From Actinomycetota bacterium (GTDB taxonomy: Bacteria > Actinomycetota > Thermoleophilia > Miltoncostaeales > Miltoncostaeaceae): 5,449 nt of DNA. Location: the NCBI GenBank assembly GCA_947475125.1, contig CANJMX010000107.1, forward strand, positions 1 to 5,449, written 5' to 3'. Position numbers and translations under genes: made by a program. Shown piece by piece: positions 1 through 5,120 of the stretch (position 1 is its first letter; each line of letters begins with the position of its first letter). The notes beneath the pieces are model-generated. The model was not told the DNA's origin. It searched no databases and saw nothing but the letters and a program-made list of their open reading frames with translations.

Positions 1-1
1 C

Positions 2-148
2 GACGCGCAGCGCGAGGCCGCCGAGGCCGTTATGGCCCACGACGACGTGAGCGCTCGTGAGTTACTCGATCGCGCGAGTGCCGCCAGGCGTGCTGCTGCC
101 CTGTTGCGTGCGGGTCCATCGGGCGTTCGCGACCTGCTCGCCTCGTAG
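2..148 (+). CDS. C-terminal end of an unrecognised protein (5' truncated by window)
   Basis: An open frame enters from the left edge and ends at TAG 146-148, giving the last 48 residues of a protein whose start lies outside the window. The fragment is rich in Ala, Arg, Asp and Glu, has no Pro until near the end, and should form one or two amphipathic helices; it ends in LLAS. About 35 of 48 codons end in G or C, fitting coding sequence of this genome, and the stop is followed by 64 nt before the next start on the same strand. I do not recognise a family from such a short tail and assign no function. The competing frame starting at GTG 57 gives Cys/Arg/Ser-rich sequence that does not look like protein. 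Confidence 0.55.
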   Translation, partial: DAQREAAEAVMAHDDVSARELLDRASAARRAAALLRAGPSGVRDLLAS

Positions 149-199
149 CCATCGCAGTGCGTCGTGCCGCATTGGTAGCCTCGCCGAGTTCCCCTACCC

Positions 200-203
200 G
201 AGG
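200..203 (+). promoter_or_regulatory. Shine-Dalgarno site deciding the metallopeptidase start
   Basis: GAGG lies 9 nt before GTG 213. It supports that start over the longer in-frame GTG at 57, whose extra 52 residues look untranslated. Choosing 213 also places a clean signal peptide at the N-terminus. Confidence 0.6.
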
Positions 204-212
204 TTGACAGCC

Positions 213-1115
213 GTGATCTTCCGTACCCGAACTCGCACCCTGGCCACTGCAGGAGCCGTACTCGCGCTGGCCGCCATTCCGCTGACCGGCTGCGGAGGGA
301 GCGACTCCAGCCCATCCGCCGATACCTCCGCGGCGGCCGCTGCCGGACCCGGTGCCGACGCCGCCGCCGTTGACACCACGGCCACCGATGCCACATCCAC
401 CACCGGGTACGCCGACCTGCGCGACGAACTGACGAGTCTCGGGGCCGAGCTCAACATGTTCTGGAAGGCGAATCTGGGCGACGCCGGTACCTGGAAGGAT
501 TCCGTGGTGAAGGTGGTGGAGACCGTCGGCCAGACCGCCTGCGGCCAGATGGACGCCACCGACACCGGCCCGGCGTACTGCGACGCCGACGCAACGATGG
601 TGCTGCCCATCGCCTTCTTCCGCGACCGCCTCATCGGCGCCACCGACCAGGGTGGTAACGACGCCGCGGTGGCAGCGGTGGTGGCCCACGAGTTCGGGCA
701 TCACGTGCAGGCCCTCAGCGGCATCTCCGAGGCCACCAGCAAGGCCGTCGAGGACAACCCCGACGCGGCCAACCTCATGTCCGTGGCCAACGAGCTGAGT
801 GCCGACTGCCTGATGGGTGCCTGGATGTCGACGGTGCGGGACGAGGGACGCATTGAGGACGGGGATGTCGAGGAGGTGCTCGGGGCGCTTGAGCGCATCG
901 GCGACGACCGCCTCACCGGTGACGCCGGCCAGGTGGCCGATGCCGCCACGTTTAACCACGGAACCTCCGTCCAGCGCGAGTACTGGTTCGCAGAGGGCTA
1001 CGACACGGGCAACGTGGAGAAGTGTGGCGTCGTCTACGACGACCTCGTCAACGGCACGCTGGAGAAGGAGCTGAAGGCCGGCGCCGACGCCGTGAACAGC
1101 AGCACCACGCCCTAG
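213..1115 (+). CDS. Secreted lipoprotein, neutral zinc metallopeptidase (YpfJ-type, Zn_peptidase family)
   Basis: This 300-residue protein is a predicted zinc-dependent peptidase anchored outside the cytoplasmic membrane. Residues 1-26 form a lipoprotein signal peptide: an Arg-rich n-region, a hydrophobic stretch at 10-23, and the lipobox LTGC with lipidated Cys27. Residues 28-65 are a low-complexity Ala/Ser/Thr/Asp/Gly tether. The catalytic domain starts around 66. HEFGH at 159-163 is the HExxH zinc and catalytic motif (H159, E160, H163), and the ELSAD segment at 194-198 offers E194 as third ligand. The flanking blocks AYCDADATM (121-129) and FNHGTSVQREYWF (247-259) match family-conserved segments. 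Four further Cys (110, 123, 199, 271) could form two disulfides outside the cell. The natural substrate of this family is not established. The stop lies one base from the stop of the convergent zinc-ribbon gene, so the two transcripts end against each other. Confidence 0.9.
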   Translation: MIFRTRTRTLATAGAVLALAAIPLTGCGGSDSSPSADTSAAAAAGPGADAAAVDTTATDATSTTGYADLRDELTSLGAELNMFWKANLGDAGTWKDSVVKVVETVGQTACGQMDATDTGPAYCDADATMVLPIAFFRDRLIGATDQGGNDAAVAAVVAHEFGHHVQALSGISEATSKAVEDNPDAANLMSVANELSADCLMGAWMSTVRDEGRIEDGDVEEVLGALERIGDDRLTGDAGQVADAATFNHGTSVQREYWFAEGYDTGNVEKCGVVYDDLVNGTLEKELKAGADAVNSSTTP

Positions 1116-1116
1116 G

Positions 1117-1248
1117 TCAAGCGGCCCCGCCGGGGATCCACACGTAGGTGCAATTGCCACATCGGCGCACGTCCTGGCCGATGTCCTCCGAATCGCGCTC
1201 CCCACACGTGGGACAGCGCGGCTGATCCTCCGCCGCATCATCACTCAT
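1117..1248 (-). CDS. 43-residue zinc-ribbon protein
   Basis: Read on the minus strand from ATG 1248 to TGA 1117, this encodes 43 residues. It carries two knuckles, CPTC (Cys12, Cys15) and CGNC (Cys30, Cys33), separated by 14 residues, which is a complete four-Cys zinc ribbon. The N-terminus is acidic (SDDAAED), and a short hydrophobic strand, TYVWIP, follows the second knuckle as in TFIIS- or rubredoxin-like ribbons. The start is fixed by an in-frame TAG 12 nt upstream (1258-1260), so no longer form exists. There is no good Shine-Dalgarno, but a TAGCCT box ends 6 nt before the ATG, suggesting a leaderless mRNA. It is divergent from the SIS gene and convergent with the metallopeptidase. Function is unknown; small ribbons of this kind usually bind nucleic acid or a protein partner. 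It could be spurious, but four correctly spaced Cys in 43 codons make that unlikely. Confidence 0.75.
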   Translation of the reverse strand: MSDDAAEDQPRCPTCGERDSEDIGQDVRRCGNCTYVWIPGGAA

Positions 1249-1254
1249 GCGCCG

Positions 1255-1260
1255 AGGCTA
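1255..1260 (-). promoter_or_regulatory. Possible -10 box for a leaderless zinc-ribbon mRNA
   Basis: On the minus strand TAGCCT fits TANNNT and ends 6 nt before ATG 1248, placing +1 at or next to the A of the start codon. No convincing -35 is seen. The same bases read on the plus strand include the GAGG used as possible ribosome site for the SIS gene. Confidence 0.35.
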
Positions 1261-1268
1261 GCGACACG

Positions 1269-2327
1269 ATGCGTAATCGGGCGCGCCGAGGGTCATCCCC
1301 GGCTACGGTCTGTTGCGTGCCCTCGCGTGCGGACACCGGTCTATGGGCCGATCTGCTGCTCACCCCGGAGACCGTCACCCGCACGGTCACCCATGCCGAA
1401 GGCTTCGACGATGTCGCCGCGCTCCTCACCGCGCCCGGTGTGCAGAGGGTCGTCGTCACTGGCAATGGCGCGCAGTGGCATGTCGCCCTGGCGCTGTCGC
1501 TCGCATGGCTCGACGTACCCCACCCCCCGGTTGACCTCATTGCTGTGCCCGGTGGTCTGGTGGCCCGTGGTGCATTCGCCTGGCGCGAGGGCGACCGCCT
1601 GCTCGCGCTCTCAAGCTCCGGTGAGTTCAGGGATGTCATCGAGGCGATCGCATCGGGGGCGCCGCGCCCCATTGCGGCTATTACCGCCAATGCCGGTTCG
1701 ACGATCGGCACGGCCGCAGAGGCGCGGGCAATCGTGGTGGTGGACACCCTGCGGGCACGCACTCACACTCAGGGATATGCCGGATCGCTGGCGGCCGGCT
1801 TGGCCATCATCGCCCGCATGTCGCAGGACGATGCGCTGGGCCGTGCCGTGCTGGGCGCCGGGGAAGTCCTGGCCGCGCTGGTGGACGCCGCCGGGGCGAG
1901 TGCACGGGATGCTGGACCACGCCCCCATGCCGGAGTGTGCGTGGGCACGGGTGCCGCCTGGCCGGCAGCGCTGCACACGGCGCTGTGCCTGCGCGAGGTG
2001 TCCATCCTGCCGGTGGATGGCTACGAAACCCGCGAAGGGGCCACGACCGGGCGGTTCGCCACCATCCCAGGCGATCTTGCCGTGACGGTCGCCAGCGTGC
2101 AGCCCGACCCACTGCTCACAGAAGCCGCGACGATTTTCGCCGAGGGCGGTGCACGGGTGGTCGCGCTCCAGGGCGCGCCGGATGCCGATCCGCGGCTCGC
2201 CCCCATCTTCGCGCTGCCCGCCGCCATCGCGCTGGCCATCGACCTGGCTCACCTCGCCGATCTCAATGCCGACGCACCGGCCTGGGCGGGCGCGTACGAC
2301 CGAACCTCGCGCGCGAAGGGACACTGA
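1269..2327 (+). CDS. Double SIS-domain protein (sugar-phosphate isomerase/aminotransferase isomerase-like)
   Basis: The protein has up to 352 residues and two tandem SIS (sugar isomerase) domains, the fold of the GlmS isomerase half and of AgaS/FrlB-type enzymes. Domain 1 spans roughly 45-200, with strand-loop VVVTGNGAQ (61-69), phosphate-binding loop LSSSGEFRD (114-122) and AITANAGS (137-144). Domain 2 spans roughly 218-345, with VCVGTGAAW (223-231), a helix containing CLRE (240-243; E243 sits where GlmS-type proteins have their conserved Glu) and the loop YETREGATTG (252-261). There is no N-terminal glutamine amidotransferase domain, so it is not a full glucosamine-6-phosphate synthase. Expected activity is binding, isomerising or deaminating an aminated sugar phosphate in the cytoplasm; the substrate cannot be told from sequence. 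It starts an operon with the PIG-L gene. Two starts compete: ATG 1269 with GAGG 11 nt upstream, or leaderless GTG 1317, which removes an Arg/Ser/Cys-rich 16-residue prefix. Confidence 0.85.
   Translation: MRNRARRGSSPATVCCVPSRADTGLWADLLLTPETVTRTVTHAEGFDDVAALLTAPGVQRVVVTGNGAQWHVALALSLAWLDVPHPPVDLIAVPGGLVARGAFAWREGDRLLALSSSGEFRDVIEAIASGAPRPIAAITANAGSTIGTAAEARAIVVVDTLRARTHTQGYAGSLAAGLAIIARMSQDDALGRAVLGAGEVLAALVDAAGASARDAGPRPHAGVCVGTGAAWPAALHTALCLREVSILPVDGYETREGATTGRFATIPGDLAVTVASVQPDPLLTEAATIFAEGGARVVALQGAPDADPRLAPIFALPAAIALAIDLAHLADLNADAPAWAGAYDRTSRAKGH
1304..1309 (+). promoter_or_regulatory. Possible -10 box for a leaderless SIS start at GTG 1317
   Basis: TACGGT fits TANNNT and ends 7 nt before GTG 1317. 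If it is the real promoter, ATG 1269 is upstream of the transcript and the protein starts at 1317 with 336 residues. No clear -35 is visible. Confidence 0.3.
2316..2320 (+). promoter_or_regulatory. Shine-Dalgarno site supporting the TTG start of the PIG-L gene
   Basis: AAGGG lies 9 nt before TTG 2330, inside the last codons of the SIS gene. It identifies the rare TTG start and indicates translation of the second cistron within one operon. Confidence 0.6.
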
Positions 2328-2329
2328 CA

Positions 2330-3112
2330 TTGCGAGTACTCCATATCTCCCCGCACCCCGATGACGAACTGATGGGTGCGCCCGCAACGCTCATGGCCCT
2401 GCGCGACGCCGGTCACGAGGTGACCAATCTGGCCTTGGCCCTGGGCCGCGAGGCCGACCACGAGCGGCGGCGTGCAGAGGTCACCGAGGCGTGCCGCCGT
2501 GCCGGATTCGCCCTCCGCATCGTCGATCCCCCAATCCTGATGTCGGCGGGAGATGACCTGCTGGCAGCGGAGGCGGCCGCCCGCGAGCACATCGCCGCAG
2601 CACTCAGTGGCCAGGATCCGCCCGATCTGATCGTTGGCCCCGGACCGCATGATGTGCACCACGGACACGAGATGACCGGTCGCGCAATCCGGGACGTGCT
2701 CGCAGCGTCGGGCGATTCGGTGCCGTGGTGGATGTGGGCGATCTGGGGAGACCTCCCCATGCCCACGGTGGTGACATCGCTCGACGACGAACGGGTGGGC
2801 GAGATCACTGAGGCCCTGTCCGCGCATGCCGGCGAGATGGAGCGCGCAGATCACCGCGTACAGATTGAGGCCCGCACACGAGTGGCGGCCACCCTGGCCG
2901 CCGAGAAGATCTTTGGCTTCGGCGCCCCCGCACTCACCACCGACCGCGCCGAGGTGGTCACCGAGGTGGTGCACCGCGACGGCCACTGGCTTCTGGGGGC
3001 GCCGCGTGCCCTCGATGCCCTTCAGCCTCTCGCCAGCCCGCGACCCCTGCGCGTCGACGCATGGCTGAACGCACCAAGTGCGCGCGACCTGACCAACGGC
3101 GCCATCTACTAG
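2330..3112 (+). CDS. PIG-L/LmbE-family zinc deacetylase
   Basis: This 260-residue protein of the PIG-L (LmbE, MshB, BshB) family hydrolyses N-acetyl groups, typically from GlcNAc-containing compounds, using a metal ion in the cytoplasm. The N-terminal strand runs straight into SPHPDDE (7-13), the family signature, in which H9 and D12 are expected metal ligands and D11 the general base. The second site, PHDVHHGH (106-113), supplies H113 as third ligand, with H110 the conserved His beside it. The following helix MTGRAI is also typical. Residues 131-142 are Trp-rich (three Trp in WWMWAIW) and probably line the substrate pocket. The TTG start at 2330 has a good ribosome site and puts the signature at the usual distance from the N-terminus; longer in-frame starts would run back through the SIS gene. 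The gene begins 2 nt after the SIS stop, so the pair is cotranscribed. The exact substrate is unknown and I see nothing pointing specifically to mycothiol synthesis. Confidence 0.88.
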   Translation: MRVLHISPHPDDELMGAPATLMALRDAGHEVTNLALALGREADHERRRAEVTEACRRAGFALRIVDPPILMSAGDDLLAAEAAAREHIAAALSGQDPPDLIVGPGPHDVHHGHEMTGRAIRDVLAASGDSVPWWMWAIWGDLPMPTVVTSLDDERVGEITEALSAHAGEMERADHRVQIEARTRVAATLAAEKIFGFGAPALTTDRAEVVTEVVHRDGHWLLGAPRALDALQPLASPRPLRVDAWLNAPSARDLTNGAIY

Positions 3113-3124
3113 AAGCCGTACCCC

Positions 3125-3188
3125 GGGGTCAGTCCCCTGTGGGGGTCAGTCCCCGGTGGGGGTCAGTCCCCGGCGGGGGTCAGTCGCC
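3125..3188 (+). repeat. Four tandem 17-nt palindromic units
   Basis: The 13-nt core GGGGTCAGTCCCC begins at 3125, 3142, 3159 and 3176, an exact 17-nt period with 4-nt spacers (TGTG, GGTG, GGCG). The fourth core is altered to GGGGTCAGTCGCC. It is preceded by the perfect palindrome ACCCCGGGGT at 3120-3129, 8 nt after the PIG-L stop. The units can pair internally or with their neighbour through the CCCC-spacer-GGGG junctions. With no T-tract it is not a classical terminator, though its position between convergent genes would suit transcription arrest. Confidence 0.85.
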
Positions 3189-3224
3189 GTCACAATTGTG
3201 CACGCCACGCGTGTGGGGACAACC

Positions 3225-3278
3225 TGGGGTCAGACCCCGGTGGGGGTCAGTCGCCGTCACAAATGTGCACGCCCCTTG
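3225..3278 (+). repeat. Composite palindromic repeat, copy A
   Basis: This 54-nt element is identical to copy B at 3323-3376. In order it contains the perfect inverted repeat GGGGTCAGACCCC (3226-3238), spacer GGTG, GGGGTCAGTCGCC (3243-3255), then GT, the near-palindrome CACAAATGTG and CACGCC. Its right part (from 3243) also matches 3176-3206 with a single mismatch, so the tandem array ends in a third, partial copy. Confidence 0.85.
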
Positions 3279-3322
3279 TGGGCACGCATTTCGCCGGCTT
3301 CGGTGCCCGATTGTTACCTGCT

Positions 3323-3376
3323 TGGGGTCAGACCCCGGTGGGGGTCAGTCGCCGTCACAAATGTGCACGCCCCTTG
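3323..3376 (+). repeat. Composite palindromic repeat, copy B
   Basis: Base-for-base identical over 54 nt to copy A, displaced by 98 nt. The sequence between the copies (3279-3322) is unrelated to the element. Because 98 is not a multiple of three, the copies are read in different frames, so the identity reflects nucleic acid rather than protein conservation. From 3377 to 3448, the remainder of this gene-free stretch, I see no recognisable element. Confidence 0.85.
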
Positions 3377-3448
3377 GGGGGCCCGTGTATTGCCGCGGAT
3401 TCGCTGTGCCCATGCCCGCCTCGAACGCGTTTGACGTGGCTGTGGGGC

Positions 3449-4054
3449 CTATTGCCCGCCGGGCAGCATCTCCCCTGCGCGCACGGACTGCGCGATGGTG
3501 TTCTCTGGTGGGGCGAGTGGACAGGTCCACTTCGCGTCGTGCGCGCATGACGGGTGGTAGGCGAAGTTGAAGTCGAGCACCAGTTGGCCATCGGGCAGCG
3601 CCCCGAGATCTGCGCCCTTCGCCTGGTCGATGAGGTAGCGCCCGCCCCCGTAGGTGTCATCGCCACGGGTGCCGTCACGAAATGGCAGGAACAGGCCGCC
3701 GCCGTAGCCCTCGAGCCACAGCAGCGTGAGCCGGATCTCGCTATCGCCCCGGAGCGCCACGACGGTGCCGAGCGACGCGAAGGACCCCTCCGGCCCTGCC
3801 AGCGTCGCGGCATCCGACGACTCCAGCCGGCCGGTGAGGCACCACGATGGGTCGTAGTCGAAGAAGTTCATCCCCGTAAAGCCCTCACGGAGGGCCGCCG
3901 GCACGGGCGTGTCGGGATGCCCTGCCAGCAGCGCGTCGCGTCCGGTACGCCACGCAGCCCACGCATCCGGGCCGCCACCAGCCCGCCTCACGTCGGCATA
4001 CAGGTCGGCGACCCGCCGTCGCCAATCGGCCAGCGAGAGCGACCCGTCAGCCAT
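3449..4054 (-). CDS. DUF1684 family protein of unknown function
   Basis: This 201-residue protein is recognised as DUF1684 by its two signature blocks. The first is LFLPFRDGTRGDDTYGGGRY (121-140), an F-x-D-x-T-x-G-x-x-T-Y-x-x-G-R-Y pattern. The second is a C-terminal segment at 160-194 with DFNFAYHPSCA, CPLAPPEN and RAGE, including conserved C170 and C178. The N-terminal third (1-60) is a helical, Trp- and Arg-containing region, and no signal peptide or membrane helix is visible. The family has no established biochemical role. ATG 4054 is preferred because a GAGG (4060-4063) lies 5 nt upstream, overlapping the CDF stop, and because the frame further upstream runs antiphase through the CDF gene. 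With only 7 nt between the two genes it is almost surely cotranscribed with the transporter. It may be somewhat shorter than many family members, but both signature blocks are complete. Confidence 0.85.
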   Translation of the reverse strand: MADGSLSLADWRRRVADLYADVRRAGGGPDAWAAWRTGRDALLAGHPDTPVPAALREGFTGMNFFDYDPSWCLTGRLESSDAATLAGPEGSFASLGTVVALRGDSEIRLTLLWLEGYGGGLFLPFRDGTRGDDTYGGGRYLIDQAKGADLGALPDGQLVLDFNFAYHPSCAHDAKWTCPLAPPENTIAQSVRAGEMLPGGQ

Positions 4055-4061
4055 CGTCGCC

Positions 4062-5078
4062 TCAGGCCTCGCCCGCGTGGTCGGCGCCGTGGCCATCGCC
4101 GTGATCATCCGCGTGCTCGTGATGATGGAGGTGCGCGTGATGACGCTCACCGCCATGAGAAGTGGGATCCACATGCACGACCACTGTGCCGAGGTGCGGC
4201 ACGTCGTGGGCCAGTCGGTGCTGCACAGCGCCGGCAATGCCATGCCCTTCGAGTACCGAGAGGTCGTCGGCCACCGAGATGTTGATCTCGACCCACACGC
4301 GGTGGCCCACCCAACGTGCTCGCACCTCATGGACGTCATCCACGCCTGACACGGCCGACGCCGTTTGGCGGATGGCCACCACCACATCGGGATCGATTCC
4401 ATCGAGCATGCGCGTGCCGATGTGCTTTGCCGCGTCCCACACGATCTTCATGATGAGCAGGCCGATGAGGAGCCCGGCGATCGGGTCGGCCAACGGAAAT
4501 CCCAGCATCACTCCTACAGCGCCTGCCAGCACCCCAAGCGACGTGAAGCCGTCCACCCGCGCATGCTGACCATCTGCCACCAGCGCCGCTGAGCCGATCT
4601 GACGACCCACCCGAATGCGGTACTCGGCCACCCACTCGTTACCGATGAAGCCGACGATTCCCGCGATGGCGAGCACCCACAGGTGGCTGGGCTCCTCGGG
4701 GTGGATGAACCGGCTGATGGCCTCGTAGATGGCATAGCCACCCGAGAAGAAGATGATGAGCACGATGACGATTCCGGCCAGGTCCTCCGACCGGTGCAGG
4801 CCGTATGGGAAGCGGTCGGTCGCCGGGCGGCGCCCCAGAAGAAATGCCGCCCCCAGCGGGATGGCGGTAAAGGCATCACCCACGTTGTGCACGGTGTCGG
4901 CCAGCAGCGCGACAGACCCGGTGAATACCACCAGCACGGCCTGGATGGCGGCGGTGATACCCAGGATGACCAGTGAGATGACGAGGGCCCGCATGCCTGC
5001 GCGCGAGTCGCGCAGGTCGGGATCCACTGCCCCATGCGTGTGATCGCTGTCCTGATCGTGGGAGTGGCCGATGCCCAT
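4062..5078 (-). CDS. Cation diffusion facilitator (CDF), probable zinc efflux transporter
   Basis: This 338-residue inner-membrane antiporter exports divalent metal ions, most likely Zn2+, in exchange for protons. Six membrane segments are visible at about 31-54, 55-81, 100-121, 133-155, 163-192 and 196-217. The transport site is complete: H64-x3-D68 in TM2 and H172-x3-D176 in TM5, the HD-HD quartet linked to zinc/cadmium specificity, unlike the DD-HD site of FieF. A cytoplasmic domain (about 218-304) contains the DGIDPDV and VWVEINISV segments typical of the ferredoxin-like CDF dimerisation domain. Both ends are His-rich: H5, H7, H13, H15, and a tail at 308-334 with 11 His, probably a metal sensor or buffer. 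ATG 5078 gives an N-terminus like other CDFs; GTG 5102 would add eight residues. A weak CAGACT box lies 7 nt before 5078. It leads the operon with DUF1684. Confidence 0.92.
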   Translation of the reverse strand: MGIGHSHDQDSDHTHGAVDPDLRDSRAGMRALVISLVILGITAAIQAVLVVFTGSVALLADTVHNVGDAFTAIPLGAAFLLGRRPATDRFPYGLHRSEDLAGIVIVLIIFFSGGYAIYEAISRFIHPEEPSHLWVLAIAGIVGFIGNEWVAEYRIRVGRQIGSAALVADGQHARVDGFTSLGVLAGAVGVMLGFPLADPIAGLLIGLLIMKIVWDAAKHIGTRMLDGIDPDVVVAIRQTASAVSGVDDVHEVRARWVGHRVWVEINISVADDLSVLEGHGIAGAVQHRLAHDVPHLGTVVVHVDPTSHGGERHHAHLHHHEHADDHGDGHGADHAGEA

Positions 5079-5108
5079 CGTCCGCAGTCTGGCAGCCCCC
5101 ACGCCCGG

Positions 5109-5114
5109 TAGGTT
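5109..5114 (+). promoter_or_regulatory. Possible -10 box for a leaderless MFS mRNA
   Basis: TAGGTT fits TANNNT and ends 6 nt before GTG 5121, placing +1 at the start codon. The AGG inside it (5110-5112, 8 nt from GTG) could instead be a weak ribosome site, so the two readings compete. No -35 is evident. Confidence 0.35.
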
Positions 5115-5120
5115 GGGCCG

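Noticed and set aside
57..212. 52-residue N-terminal extension of the metallopeptidase from GTG 57
   Set aside because: It would bury the lipoprotein signal peptide inside the protein, overlaps the end of the upstream gene, and reads as Cys/Arg/Ser-rich non-protein sequence, whereas GTG 213 has a ribosome site.
30..1244. Long minus-strand open frame opposite the metallopeptidase
   Set aside because: It is a GC-rich shadow of a well-supported plus-strand gene; its translation is Gly/Val/His-rich low complexity with no family motif.
1937..2329. 131-residue N-terminal extension of the PIG-L protein
   Set aside because: It overlaps the SIS gene in another frame and is Arg-rich; the HPDDE motif belongs near the N-terminus, as given by TTG 2330.
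3125..3376. CRISPR-like array
   Set aside because: The cores are short palindromes with 4-nt spacers, and there are only two long copies at unequal distance from the third; no cas gene is nearby.
3061..3570. Plus-strand open frames through the repeat region, with repeated GGGQSPSQ- and RWGSV-like peptides
   Set aside because: The peptide repeats only translate the nucleotide repeats, in different frames for different copies. The frames overlap the ends of two real genes and lack ribosome sites.
4055..4402. 116-residue N-terminal extension of DUF1684
   Set aside because: It runs antiphase through the CDF C-terminal domain and has no motif; ATG 4054 has a suitable ribosome site.
213..5078. 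A zinc-dedicated gene cluster, since a Zn peptidase, a zinc ribbon, a Zn deacetylase and a zinc exporter are neighbours
   Set aside because: The genes lie in at least four transcription units with different orientations, and zinc proteins are common. No Zur-like site or regulator is visible, so coincidence is the simpler reading.
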